Shown here: piece after piece, positions 1-10,642 of the stretch
Layout: each line of letters begins with the position of its first letter
Position numbering within the stretch: position 1 is the first letter of the stretch
Source of the DNA: Batrachochytrium dendrobatidis JAM81
Lineage: Eukaryota > Chytridiomycota > Chytridiomycetes > Rhizophydiales
Direction of reading: 5' to 3'
NCBI RefSeq assembly: GCF_000203795.2
Contig: NW_006281106.1
Location: forward strand, 935,302 to 999,301
Length of the DNA stretch: 64,000 bases
Notes under the pieces: generated by a model
What the model saw: only the letters and a program-made list of their open reading frames with translations
Database searches by the model: none
What the model was told of the DNA's origin: nothing
Translations under genes and position numbers: made by a program

Positions 1-1160
1 AGGATAAAAAATCATTTTTGCTTCCTAAAACCCACATCATAATGTTAAACATAGTCACAATGTGCACAGTGATGGTCTAAATACTAACCTCTTGTATAAT
101 TAGCTTCCAGTTTGGAATCCATTTCTTCAGCTCAACATAATTTACAACATCAACTGTAGTCTCTTCTAAAAACTGTTTGACATCTATGCAAACCAACTAT
201 TATTTCAAGTTTCAAATTTAACGTATACATGATAAATGCGGTATACTTGAATACCTTGGTCTTTCATGGGCTCCTGATCTTGATCATCTTCATACTTTTT
301 CTTGGCGCGCCTTTTGCCTTTTTTCGACTTTTTGGATTCGGTTTGCTTAGGTTGTGCATTAGCAAGAGTTTCAATACGAGATGAATGAGAAAATGAATCA
401 TTTAGCATCACCAAAGACGATTTTTTTGTAATGGAGAGTGCATCAGATTCAGACGATGGCTTTGTCAGACTTGGTTTTGATTTGTAAATCGAAGCGAAAC
501 GTGCTTCTACTGTAGTTGGTGAGGATGGTTTAGATGGCCATGGTATTGTAGATGGATCGTATGTTAGACTTTGACGATATGATGATGTATTGTTGGATAA
601 AGCGGGACTTTTTTCATGTCCAGTAAACTAATTTGCATTGAATTTGAGCACATACGAAACACCAGTTTTAGTAGTTTATTATATTGGCAAGGTACTTTAT
701 ACAGAATCAGTGTATCTTGTGACAGCAAGCATGTACAATATTCAATGGATTACCGTTGATACAATTGGTGATATCTGCTCATGTTTTGATTCCTGAGCAG
801 CCTGCAATTAATTAAGAATAACATCGAGTCAATGCCATTGTACACGATAGTGTTTCTGAATTCAAGATGCTTAACAATACTCAAAAAATATTGGCATTGA
901 ACTGTAGTGACGTTTAAAAAAGTATATCAATAAACTCTATACAACAACGGTACCTTTTGAGATGTATTTAATACAGTTTCTATCTTGAAAGTCGATGGTG
1001 TAGATCCATGTTTAATATGAGCCAAGTGAGTTGGTTGTACTCGCGCAGATGCAATTCCAAGCAATGCGTTGAGCTCTCTTCGCTCCTTAATTCTTTTCTT
1101 TGCTCTTTCAAGGACAGCTGCATGCTCAGAATTTGGTGTAGCACTAAGAGTACTAGACAT
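1..1160 (-). CDS. Unrecognised basic protein, 3' part outside window
   Basis: A five-exon model on the minus strand is in phase throughout: 955-1160, 754-801, 255-627, 89-183, and 24 down to the window edge. I place the start at 1160 (MSSTLSATPNSEH) because the sequence becomes protein-like there. Residues about 13-35 are charged (ERAKKRIKERRELNALLG), possibly helical. The middle is Ser/Pro/Thr-rich, followed by a strongly basic run (KKSKKGKRRAKKKYEDD) resembling a nuclear localisation signal. The last full exon is more hydrophobic (VVNYVELKKWIPNWKLIIQE). I do not recognise a family, and the C-terminus lies beyond base 1. The start codon is about 160 bp from the divergent sulfurtransferase start, so the two probably share a promoter region. 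Confidence is good that this is a gene, none on function. Confidence 0.6.
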
Positions 1161-1319
1161 GCTTGATGTATGTGCAACGATAGTTTGTTTCGCGACGTGA
1201 AACTTGGATTCAACGCAATTGCCAATAATTGACTTGGGCAAACAATAGATGGCGAAATTCTCATTAATAAGATTCGAATGAATTGCCAAACTCGAGATTT
1301 CCAACATTACAAAAACATC

Positions 1320-3264
1320 ATGATTGTTTCTGCAGGTCTTGGATATGGCGGCACGACATTGGGTAGAGTATTTAGTTCTGCTAGTCAGAGTATATGGTGC
1401 AAACCCAATACACTGAACCATATAGGCTTGCCAATCTGCCTAGTCCGACTTGAATCGACCAGAACATTAACTACCAATCAAGCCACAGCTGTATCGTCCA
1501 CTCTAGTTCCTCCAATAATATCAGCAAAATGGCTTTCTGATGCACTTTCTAACAACTCCAAAAATATAGTGGTACTTGATGTATCTTGGCATTTTGAAGA
1601 ACCAGAGGATTTTCGGGCAACAAATAAAGGACTTTTTGGTTTATTTCGTAAAGAACCCAATACTCCTTTGGCACCACCTCGACTGTTGCCAAAACTAGAG
1701 TTTGAGAAACAGCATATCAAGGTTTGGAGATTCATGAATGATCGAGTTATGCAATAAAACCTTTGGATCACTGGTGCAAGGAACGCTGCTGATCTTTTCA
1801 AATTTGTATGCATGTTAGGGTGCAAGATTTGCTGGACTTGCTTCATTCACGGATCAACTATCTACATTACCCAATACGGTAATGTATGAGCATGAATTTT
1901 CCAAGAAAATGGGTAAGCATTTAATAATGTATTCATGTAAAATGCAACATTATCTTGCGGTGATTGCCTCTATTCTACTTTATAATGGACAATGATTAAC
2001 GAGTCCAAAAAACAGTGTTCAGTAAATTTGGTGGAAACTGATATCCATCATTTCATGAGATTGGCTGTTTATCATGTACTTTGGCACCTTTAGTGCTTGC
2101 TTGATGTGAATCCGTGTGTAATAATATTATTCAAGCTTTGATCAAATTTAAACATTACATTGCTTTATAATTTAGGACACCTTGGTATTACTCCTGAAGA
2201 TCACGTTGTGGTGTATGACAGCACAGGCACATACTCGTCACCTCGTGCATGGTGGACTCTCAAGGTACCATTTGTTTTAGTTGAATCAGTATACTATTTG
2301 CACAAGAATTTCAGCCGTATTCATGTAAAATGGAGCATTTGTATTTATCTCGCAGTCATTGTCTTTATTTTTCTTTGAAATAGACAATGGTTAAGCAGTT
2401 TAGTGGACACAATGTTTAGTAAATGGACAACAATCATATCATGAGATTGGCTGTTTATTACACTCTTATTATTGTCATATTTGATGCGAATGCGTTCAAG
2501 TGGAGTGCTAATAGATTAATCAATATTTTATTAGTTTTTTGGACATGACAAAGTCAGTGTGCTCGATGGTGGTTTACCAAAGTGGATCAAAGAAGACGGT
2601 GCATTAGAATCATCTATGCCATCCATCACAGTAGGGCAAATATAATGCATGCGATGGATCCAGCTTTAGTGTTTCCATAATGGTATCTGATTTTATAGCT
2701 ACAATTCTATTTTCAAAATTTGATGTCTGATATAGCCAACTTTGTACCCAGAAGTCAAAGAAAACAAGGATATGCTGATTGAATGCCAGGAACTCAAGCT
2801 AATTCTGACTGATTTTACAAGTGCTAATCCATACACTCTGTTGGACACCAGATCTCAGGACAGGTACTATGTCTGCTGACTTTTTGTTGGGGCTTTTAAA
2901 ATGCAATGACTGTTTGATAGTCTAAATTTTAATGTTTGCTGACAGATTTTCTGGAAGAGTGGAAGAGCCACGACCCAAAGTCAAGCCAGGATATATTCCA
3001 TCAGCAATCAATATTCCTTATACCGAGCTGCTTGAGCAGGACGGGACATTGAAGGATGTCAACGATCTTGCTCTTGAATTTGAATCTCGATCTATAGACT
3101 ACCATAACAGATCTATAGTGACCATGAGTGGGAGCGGTGTCACGGCAGCAATCGCTTATCTGGCTCTTGAAATTGTAGGACATAGTAAGAAAAGACGCAT
3201 GTTTGATGGAGGCTGGACAGAGTGGGCAATGGGCTCGAAGAATCCTCGCAAACTTTGGGTGTAG
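1320..3264 (+). CDS. Two-domain rhodanese-type sulfurtransferase (TUM1/MST-like) lacking the catalytic Cys
   Basis: Six in-phase exons: 1320-1737 (approximate donor), 1819-1912, 2176-2264, 2535-2630, 2736-2863, 2946-3264. An in-frame ATG at 1278 would add 14 residues. The N-terminus is basic and Ser/Thr-rich with no acidic residues, as expected of a mitochondrial presequence. Domain 1 has the rhodanese signatures ISAKWLSDAL, VVLDVSWHF and HLGITPEDHVVVYD. Domain 2 has TLLDTRSQDRF, PGYIPSAINIPY and the C-terminal YDGGW-like FDGGWTEW. Family members move sulfur through a Cys at the start of the active-site loop CGSGVTA. Here the loop reads SGSGVTA (codon AGT at 3126-3128), so classical sulfurtransferase chemistry should be lost. 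Introns 2 and 3 each contain a ~200-bp transposon copy. The family call is firm; activity is doubtful. Confidence 0.88.
1922..2121 (-). mobile_element. Short TIR element copy in sulfurtransferase intron
   Basis: The copy begins with TATTCATGTAAAATG and ends with a decayed GATGTGAATCCGTGTGTAA, matching both ends of the family. It keeps the transposase-side subterminal block (TGCGGTGATTGCCTC...GGACAATG) but lacks coding remnants. It lies wholly inside the second intron and lengthens it to about 260 bp. Confidence 0.65.
2309..2498 (-). mobile_element. Short TIR element copy in sulfurtransferase intron
   Basis: The left end CAGCCGTATTCATGTAAAAT is a close match to the family terminus. The right end is decayed (GATGCGAATGCGTTCAAG). 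Internal blocks AATAGACAATGGTTAA and TCATGAGATTGGCTGTTTAT are shared with the copies at 1922 and 48000. It fills most of the third intron. Confidence 0.65.
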
Positions 3265-3353
3265 TACATATAGGATTAATGGTAGTAAAAGTATCACTGT
3301 CATTCTAAACTCGAAATGTGATTCAATGAAGCAAATATGAAGTGTTATAAATT

Positions 3354-3772
3354 TACAACCGTATTCACGTAAAATAAAATATCAAAATACATGATAAATA
3401 GTCATGTTTGATTGGTCCCAGTCTTACTGGACAATACTATTTTATAAACTCATTAAAGCTGACCAGTCTTGATGTTCATTCTTGTACAAAAATACAGAGC
3501 GAATGTTTACATTTCTGTTCCAATATATTCCACATCCTTGACATTGGTTCAGCCTCCAACTTTCCTTTCCTTCAAATACTGGGTGACTGGCATGTAGAGT
3601 TGCATTCCTGAGATGTTCTCTTGAACTAGAACGCGAATGTATCTGATGTTAGAATACAACAGAGTTTCAATAAAAGAAATAATCAACAACGAATATGCAA
3701 CGATTGTTTATTCCAAGACAATCATTACAACATCAATACAAAAGTATTTCATTCTACATGAATATGGCTGTA
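3354..3772 (+). mobile_element. TIR element, 419 bp, nearly identical to copies at 4359 and 15268
   Basis: Terminal inverted repeats start TACAACCGTATTCACGTAAA and end ATTCTACATGAATATGGCTGTA, with TA at both edges as in Tc1/mariner insertions. On the minus strand the left half encodes a frameshifted zinc-ribbon remnant (LNQCQGCGIYWNRNVNIRSV) like the C-terminus of Fanzor/TnpB proteins. The right ~100 bp matches the 3' tail of the transposase-bearing copy at 46231. It differs from the 4359 copy at only a few bases, so both are recent. Its right end lies 4 bp from the CTF8 stop codon. Confidence 0.85.
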
Positions 3773-3776
3773 AATA

Positions 3777-4353
3777 TCACCGTTTCACACTGGGTATATG
3801 TGGAGTCAGTCCAGCAAAGTCTTTGTTGTGAGCAGTGACCAGATGTTGTGGCCGGGTTTTAAAAACATATTTATGAGTGATAAGATGGACTGCTTCGTAG
3901 AATATGTGTTGCTTTGACCGATCTTGTATATTTACAACACTTTGCGAATCCTGTGCAGAGATGTCTGGCCCATTATTTTGATTGCTTATAGCCATACCAT
4001 GAGGTTGGGTCGAAGCTACTTTTGCCAAGATTGCCAAAGGTTTTAATAGTCCGACTTTACGGCCATCAAGAATATGATTTCCAATGTACAGCAGAGCAGT
4101 GTCCTATACTTTGAATCTTGTAAATAAACCAAGGCTAGACAGTAATACCCAAGATGCGATTCACAGGCCAATGCATTATAAACTAAACCTTGTCGATAAA
4201 CATTTCACCAATATGGATGCCAGAAACAGAAACCTGATTGTCCGAGCCAACAATAGCTTGAGCTTCAATGGATCCTTGAAGTTCTACAAGTATCACAGTA
4301 TTGGAGGTAGAATGGGTCGGATTGAGCTGTCCGGAAATATGTATTTGCACCAT
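3777..4353 (-). CDS. CTF8: Ctf8-like subunit of the alternative (Ctf18) RFC clamp loader
   Basis: Two in-phase exons, 4189-4353 and 3777-4103, encode about 163 residues. The N-terminus MVQIHISGQ and the strand VILVELQGSIEAQ match the opening of Ctf8 proteins. Exon 2 carries the family signature LLYIGNHILDGRKVGLLKPLAILAK. Ctf8 and Dcc1 join Ctf18 and Rfc2-5 to load PCNA for sister-chromatid cohesion. The C-terminal ~75 residues are not recognisable. The start codon is 5 bp from the end of the transposon copy at 4359 and the stop codon is 4 bp from the copy at 3354. Transcription must therefore start, and probably end, inside transposon sequence. Family assignment is confident; whether it is expressed is unknown. 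Confidence 0.82.
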
Positions 4354-4358
4354 TGTAT

Positions 4359-4777
4359 TACAACTGTATTCACGTAAAATAAAATATCAAAATACATGAT
4401 AAATAGTCATGTTTGATTGGTCCCAGTCTTACTGGACAATACTATTTTATAAACTCATTAAAGCTGACCAGTCTTGATGTTCATTCTTGTACAAAAATAC
4501 AGAGCGAATGTTTACATTTCTGTTCCAATATATTCCACATCCTTGACATTGGTTCAGCCTCCAACTTTCCTTTCCTTCAAATACTGGGTGACTGGCATGT
4601 AGAGTTGCATTCCTGAGATGTTCTCTTGAACTAGAACGCGAATGTATCTGATATTAGAATACAACAGAGTTTCAATAAAAGAAATAATCAACAACGAATA
4701 TGCAACGATTGTTTATTCCAAGACAATCATTACAACATCAATACAAAAGTATCTCATTCTACGTGAATATGGCTGTA
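4359..4777 (+). mobile_element. TIR element, 419 bp, direct repeat of the 3354 copy
   Basis: Same length, orientation and internal sequence as the copy at 3354, bounded by TACAACTGTATTCACGTAAA and ACGTGAATATGGCTGTA. It sits immediately upstream of the CTF8 start codon and must supply its 5' leader or promoter. The two copies are direct repeats 586 bp apart. Confidence 0.85.
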
Positions 4778-5224
4778 AATTGGTGAAACCTGACATCAAA
4801 TTCCAAAGCATTTCAATTCGGACAACTCGAGTAATGTCAATTGTAATCCGTCTGACCAAATGGCATACCAACCCAATTGTTGTATTGCTTATCTTTTACC
4901 AGAATGCAATTACAAATATTGTAAAAGAAGAAAAATACAAGTTTTATTCAACCCAAACTCTGGCATGAGCAAACCCCACAAAGTTGCAAGAGCGGCGAGT
5001 AGAAGTATAAAGACTTTAAAAGTTTAAAGCGTAGAGATTGCTATATAGCAAAAAGGATTAGACTGCACAAGCTTCTTTGTAAGGTAAGATACTAAAAGTG
5101 ACAAGAGGCGACATAGAATCCGACTGGTACACCATCAATTTAAATGGCAAAATAATACATAATATAAAGATCAAACGGCAACTTTAGAACAAGGTGGTAT
5201 CAATGAAAAGCATTCATGTTACAA
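4778..5224. other. Intergenic stretch, no gene seen
   Basis: Between the transposon copy and the zinc-finger gene's stop codon I see only short broken frames. A promoter for CTF8 could extend here and the 3' end of the zinc-finger transcript must lie here. Confidence 0.4.
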
Positions 5225-7507
5225 TCAGCGAGATTTGCGACTGTCAGACTTTGAGGTCGGTGCATTTGTAGAATTAGTTGCACATGAAAAGGCTGATGAT
5301 GAGTTGCTGACAAGCGTTTTGCAGCCACGAACAGCAGTGTGTCGATGTAGCGCATCCATACGAGTAAAGCTTTTATCACAGCGCTCGCACTTGTAGGGCC
5401 GAATGCCTAGATGAATACGAATATGTCGTTTTAGATCGTGGTTTCGAGAAAAAGTGGATGGACACATATCGCACTTGAAGGGCTTGTTACAAACAGCAGG
5501 CAAGGCTGTAGTACTATCAGGAGTAGTTTCTTGCAATTCACCTACAGCGTATATTGGTGAAGTTGATGATGCTGGCGCAACCGACTGGGTAGTACTTTCC
5601 GATCTAATGATAGGAGAGATGCCAGCAGTGTATGATTCTGGTGATGAAGCGGCCGAATGTCCGGCTGCTGGTGATATGAGATAAGAAAGCTCAGGGGACG
5701 CAAGTGTCCCGAATTCCCCAATAGATAATTGGTTGACAGTATTAAGAGAGACTAAAGTAGTGGATTCCGAGTAGGATCTTTCACGAGTGACAGAATTGAT
5801 TAATCCTCGGCTACGATTTCCGACTGGTCGTGTAGCTCGAAGCAAAGGAGTAGCTGCAGATTTGCTACGGGTATGGTTGAAGTAGAATTTACGAGATCCC
5901 AAGGACTGGGATGGTTGTTGCAAATGGGAAGCTGTCAAAGAATGCTCTGGAAAATGTATACCGTCTTGGTCTTGTTGAATGCAAAAGTCTCTTTGAGCAA
6001 TGCTAGCTTTGTCTTCATTAGCCAACTTGAGTTCTGCATACTCTGCCTTGACATCAAGCATGACTTGTCCATCCTGGGCACTGATTCTATCAGTATTGGT
6101 CCCAGACACGGCGTCTTGGCTACCAGTGAGCTCATTCAAGCTATTATTTCTGTCAGTTTTTAGAATGGGAGTACATGGATTGAACGTCTCGATTTCAGGC
6201 TGTAAATCGAGAAAGCCATTGACGGGAGATTGCAAGCAGGCATCATGAAGCAGCAAGTCATTGCCACAAGCATTTTCCATTGCGGTGTTGTGCTCATTGA
6301 TAGTACTGCTTTCAAAGACCAAGCCAGCAGATTTTAGATGATGAGACCTTGGAGATAAAGCAGCTAGATGAGGCAGTACCATGGATTGTTCCATATGGCT
6401 GGGCATATTACGCGACGTAGGGGCAGTAAGTGAATGATGCATACTCAGTGGACCTAGAGTAGAAGGCATGTTGGTCATGAATGGTGGTGTAGAAGTAATT
6501 TGATCAATAAGCTGTTGTTGGAACTGGACGGATTGATGTGGATGGGCTTGCTGTCCCTGCTGTAGAAGCTGCATATCTGATGAGATTGGTAGCGGGATTA
6601 ATGGCTGGGTAGCCAATTGATGAAACTGCTGCTGTAGATGAAAGTTTTGAGTCGGAGGAAAGTAGTCGTTGGTAGTTTGATCCGGAACATGTGATCCATG
6701 TGTAGTGGGCGATGGGTGTTGGTTCAATTGCATGTTCAATGCGTGATATTGCTGCTGGAGAAGCTGTTGCTTTTGTTGCTGCATAAAAAAGGAAAATGGA
6801 TTTTGATAACTGCTCAGTTGCATAGGATTGGGGTTGAGAGTCAAGTGGTTCTGTTGAATGTGATGACTAAGTTGATCAATCTGCTGCATTTGAGTTAGCT
6901 GATAGCGGGGGTCTTGCATTTGGGGCTGCAGTAGCCGGCTATGCTGTAGTAGATGTTCTTGGCTTATATCCAACCCTTGATCTTGATAAAGATCTTGTTG
7001 AGGAAGGGATAAGCGCTGACGTATATGAGGCTTGAAGCAGTCTAGATGTTCATGTTGAATGTCATCTGCATGAACAACAAAGCGCCAATCATCCTTGGGT
7101 TCAATATGCATGCATTCAAATGTATTGCTCAAAGGAGGATGTTGTACATCACCCTGACTATTCTTACTGTCATGAATATAGGTGGTTGCCGTGGCATTCT
7201 CATTTAATATCGGAACTGTGGAGGCTTCGGCTACAGGACCAGTGCGGGGATTGTATGTGGCAGATTGGTTCGGTAAAAATTCATTGTTCCACCCCATCGA
7301 TCGATGCATGTCTGCAAAGGGTTTATGTTGCTGTTGATGCATATGGAAATGGTGGCTCAAGTGAGTGTGCTCCATATCAATGGTTCCTAGGTTGGAATCT
7401 AGCGAATCAGCAGATGATAACGATGATGTTGTTGATAAATGGGATATGGGGCGTGTATGGTCTTGAACATTGGTTAGTGCGGGAAGGTCCATTGTGGATG
7501 ATAGCAT
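5225..7507 (-). CDS. Gln-rich C2H2 zinc-finger transcription factor
   Basis: An uninterrupted 760-residue frame. Residues about 40-350 are rich in Gln and His (QQQHKPF, QQQKQQLLQQQYHALN), typical of fungal activation regions. The middle is Ser/Pro-rich. Two tandem C2H2 fingers lie at about residues 680-735: FKCDMC...HDLKRHIRIH, linker LGIRPYK, CERC...MDALHRHTAVRGC. The second finger ends His-x5-Cys rather than His-x3-5-His. Paired C-terminal fingers after a long low-complexity region occur in Crz1- and Msn2-like regulators, but I cannot assign an orthologue. It should act in the nucleus as a sequence-specific DNA-binding regulator. It is divergent from the membrane-protein gene at 9385, with a 1.9-kb spacer. 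Confidence 0.85.
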   Translation of the reverse strand: MLSSTMDLPALTNVQDHTRPISHLSTTSSLSSADSLDSNLGTIDMEHTHLSHHFHMHQQQHKPFADMHRSMGWNNEFLPNQSATYNPRTGPVAEASTVPILNENATATTYIHDSKNSQGDVQHPPLSNTFECMHIEPKDDWRFVVHADDIQHEHLDCFKPHIRQRLSLPQQDLYQDQGLDISQEHLLQHSRLLQPQMQDPRYQLTQMQQIDQLSHHIQQNHLTLNPNPMQLSSYQNPFSFFMQQQKQQLLQQQYHALNMQLNQHPSPTTHGSHVPDQTTNDYFPPTQNFHLQQQFHQLATQPLIPLPISSDMQLLQQGQQAHPHQSVQFQQQLIDQITSTPPFMTNMPSTLGPLSMHHSLTAPTSRNMPSHMEQSMVLPHLAALSPRSHHLKSAGLVFESSTINEHNTAMENACGNDLLLHDACLQSPVNGFLDLQPEIETFNPCTPILKTDRNNSLNELTGSQDAVSGTNTDRISAQDGQVMLDVKAEYAELKLANEDKASIAQRDFCIQQDQDGIHFPEHSLTASHLQQPSQSLGSRKFYFNHTRSKSAATPLLRATRPVGNRSRGLINSVTRERSYSESTTLVSLNTVNQLSIGEFGTLASPELSYLISPAAGHSAASSPESYTAGISPIIRSESTTQSVAPASSTSPIYAVGELQETTPDSTTALPAVCNKPFKCDMCPSTFSRNHDLKRHIRIHLGIRPYKCERCDKSFTRMDALHRHTAVRGCKTLVSNSSSAFSCATNSTNAPTSKSDSRKSR

Positions 7508-9384
7508 AGAGTAGAATTATAGTGATGATTCAAACGGCTGTAAATGGTAGAGATTTATGAATAGTGCAAGAAATAACTACCAATGTTCTTGTTAAAAGGT
7601 GTGAATGGTGGGATTTGGATAAAGGATATGAATGCAGATTGAACGAAATAAGAGAAATAGAACGGGCTTTTCAATGGGTAAATAGTTTTCAAAATAAGAC
7701 CAAGACACCTTAAAATAGCTCAGGGTAGCCTATACTTTAAACAAACAGTCAAAGGAGTGAGTAATGATACCAAAGAACAACAACAACCGAATTGCTCAAA
7801 CAGCTAAAACAACAACTAAATGCGTGTTTTGCTAATGATTATTACTGGTTGAGTTGTAGGAAACGGGTTTTGAACAACAATTGACTACTATACAAAAGGA
7901 TTTCAACGCGTCTTTTTTCTCATCAGGTGCACACAAGAACACGGTTTACAGTGGAATTCTTTCGTGGTTTCCTAATTGAGATTATTTGTTGTAATGGAGC
8001 ACGTGGGTTTTGCATGGGAATTGAATTATGCAACATTACTATTTGAACTGCCAATTCAAAGAAATAATATACTAAACAAGCTATACTTGAATGTATACTT
8101 GAAAGCACATCAAGTGATATCATGTGCTGAGCTGTCTTTGCATGCGATTTTCCCCACAACAATAAAAACTGCATAGCTACAGCATTGAGGTTGCTTTATT
8201 GTTTATAATCAATCCACATGAGCCATTTTTCTTGATCAGATTCACTTGTCTGCAACAATTGATTTCCGCAGCTGTAGCAATTTGTGGCAAGCCCTCAATA
8301 TTATTCTTTGGCCGCTAGCTATGCTTTCTGGTATTTCATTTAAATTCATTGCAAGGGTTTACCTAAGTGTTTGGGCTTATTTTATTCCTTCAAGTATCTT
8401 GCACGTTTACACTGCCACGATTGGTAATACAACATTGAATAACCCTTGATAGTCACAAATATAATTCAAATTATTCATTGGCTGCCTGATTTCACGGCTA
8501 GCGACAATCGGGAAAACTAAAAGAAAAATATTTTTTTGATCATATACAAGATTCCACTTTTGTCAGTTTCAGAAACATTCTGCAGCATCAAGCAGGCCGC
8601 TGCATTTCGGAAGCGCGGACTCTGTAAATTGCACAATTGGTTTAGTTTAGCCTAAGCTCTATAGATGAGCCGCAACACCAAAACTCTCATGTCAAAACAA
8701 AACAACACCAGATCAGTAAGCAGTCGTTGCTAGATCAAATGATGGCGTTGTCCTATATTAAATCAGTGCGAATGGCAGATTGCTCAACAGACTGGCTGTA
8801 TCAACAAGTCACCGTGACACAGGAAACACGAGCAATGAATGGTTCTACCATTCAAGTCAGCAGACAATCTACCAATGTTTGCAAAAGAACATCAGAATGA
8901 TGGTTGCTGACAACTTCTCATTCATCTCTTTATTCTAACCCCATTATCACCAGCTATAGCCCTAATGCCTCAATTTTAAGCATATCTACTTTAAATCGGC
9001 AATATCCATATAGTACGCACTCGGATATGCTTGATGTGTCTTGAAATATCATACAAGAATGTCAAGTTTTGTATCTTGGCTACTGTATCCACAATGGTTT
9101 GAAATACTGAAGAGTTACTACAATCGCTGTAAATTTAAAGCCATGATGCACTTTATGGTAATCAGACAATGTTTCACATGCTAATTTAAAGCAGATCTAA
9201 AACACAAAACTCGAGTATGGACTGATTGCACTGGCCGATTGAATCAATAAGCATACCATTGCTTTGGTCTATCGATCTACCAACGACTCGCATCAACACT
9301 CTAATCACGTGAAATCGTCTAAGATCTACCGATCATTGGACTGATTTCCTCAAACGATTTCTTTAGCAACAAATTCAAATCAAC
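7508..9384. other. 1.9-kb divergent intergenic region
   Basis: This separates two divergently transcribed genes. I see only short frames (60-80 codons) without protein character, no TIR copy and no tRNA. It most likely holds the promoter and long leader of the zinc-finger regulator. Confidence 0.4.
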
Positions 9385-10467
9385 ATGGCAGTTGGACTGC
9401 AAGTATTGTTTGAACCGCTTACTACTTCCACAAACTATACTGTTCATGGTAACGGACGTCAGACTTTACTTCCTGGTCTAAAAGGCGGTGCTCAGATATA
9501 TCCTGTCGACGGAGATACACCATCACTATCCACATTTATTACTCCAGAGACCGTCAGCACCGTCAAGTCATATGCAAAGGCACAAGCAGATAAAGTGGCT
9601 CGGTCAGCCCCATTAACGACATTGCAGATCATATGTGGTATTGGACTGCATGCAGTAACTCTATTTGGTATATTACCCTCTGCCAACCTTTTGTTTCATC
9701 CTCGTCTGATAATGCCTCCACATGGACAAGTCTACAGAATACCTTCTTCCTTTCTTGTTCTTGGATTGACCACATATGATGTTTTGCAAAGGGCTATTGG
9801 TCTTGCATTCTGGCAAGCACCATTTGAGCAAAGCATGCCGACCTATCAAGGCTCAAGCCGGCCCTGGATCCCTTCATCCAGCTCGGCATCTACAAATGAA
9901 ACACCCTCAGCTAAACCTTATCCTGCAGGGACTTCCAAATCCTCACCAGCTAGCCGTCCAGTCATGCCAGAACACTCGGCGGGAAGCATGGTCAAAAAAT
10001 CCCCAGCCTGGGCATCACTTTTAGCATACATTCAGCATATCAATCCCAAATTCTTACAAACCCAGCTTATATCTGCTGGTATTATTGTGACGATCGAGTT
10101 ATTGCTTGCTCAAAACTCTCATTCCAGACAGGTCGGAAACTATCTGCATCTCTTTCCATACACACTGTATCCGACACTAGAACACTCCATGCGGTGGCTA
10201 TGGGCCATGACTGCACACGATCGCGAGTCTATCCCAATTATGGGAGTCGTGCGACTTGAGCCAGTTATGATCCCATTAGTAATGTGTGCCATGGGTGGTT
10301 TCTCGTCCATCACTGCCACTGTCAAGGGCCTGTTGGCAGCCATTGTTGCAGCCAAGATTCTGGATATTCGGCGTTGGAATGGAGAGCCTGCTGTAGATTG
10401 GTTCCATGCTGTAGCCCTGTCTTGGTGCGAATGGATCTCGGCTCAAATTGAGACTTTGCGCAAATAA
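9385..10467 (+). CDS. Multi-pass membrane protein, Derlin/rhomboid-like
   Basis: A single 360-residue frame. A hydrophobic segment at about residues 78-98 (TTLQIICGIGLHAVTLFGIL) is followed by LLFHPRLIMPPHGQVYRIPSS. This resembles the Derlin signature in which a TM is followed by a 'NP-RL...Q-WR-TSF' strand. Further TM candidates are near 232-245 and 290-325. Between them lies a Ser/Pro-rich loop (about 155-210). Derlins are inactive rhomboid homologues of ER-associated degradation. The long Ser/Pro loop and weak conservation make this tentative; another rhomboid-fold or unrelated membrane protein is possible. It ends 175 bp before the transporter gene on the same strand. Confidence 0.55.
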   Translation: MAVGLQVLFEPLTTSTNYTVHGNGRQTLLPGLKGGAQIYPVDGDTPSLSTFITPETVSTVKSYAKAQADKVARSAPLTTLQIICGIGLHAVTLFGILPSANLLFHPRLIMPPHGQVYRIPSSFLVLGLTTYDVLQRAIGLAFWQAPFEQSMPTYQGSSRPWIPSSSSASTNETPSAKPYPAGTSKSSPASRPVMPEHSAGSMVKKSPAWASLLAYIQHINPKFLQTQLISAGIIVTIELLLAQNSHSRQVGNYLHLFPYTLYPTLEHSMRWLWAMTAHDRESIPIMGVVRLEPVMIPLVMCAMGGFSSITATVKGLLAAIVAAKILDIRRWNGEPAVDWFHAVALSWCEWISAQIETLRK

Positions 10468-10642
10468 AGTATTATATTAGGATTTAGATAATGAGTGAAG
10501 TTGGACCATTTCTTATCAGGGTTAGGGCCATGAACAGCCTATTGGCGGAGATGCTTGATAGCATCACGTGTTGGTGTTTGGGATAAAACCAGTTATTTTA
10601 CCTGCTTGTCAATTATCACATTGATAGTTTAACAACATCAAT

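Noticed and set aside
3408..3611. Three identical 67-residue frames (also at 4413-4616 and 15429-15632)
   Set aside because: They look like a conserved small protein family but are the antisense strand of the near-identical transposon copies; identity reflects recent copying, not protein conservation.
7923..8449. Short frames (66-83 codons) as small genes
   Set aside because: No conserved motifs or splice continuity, and several overlap on both strands; treated as intergenic.
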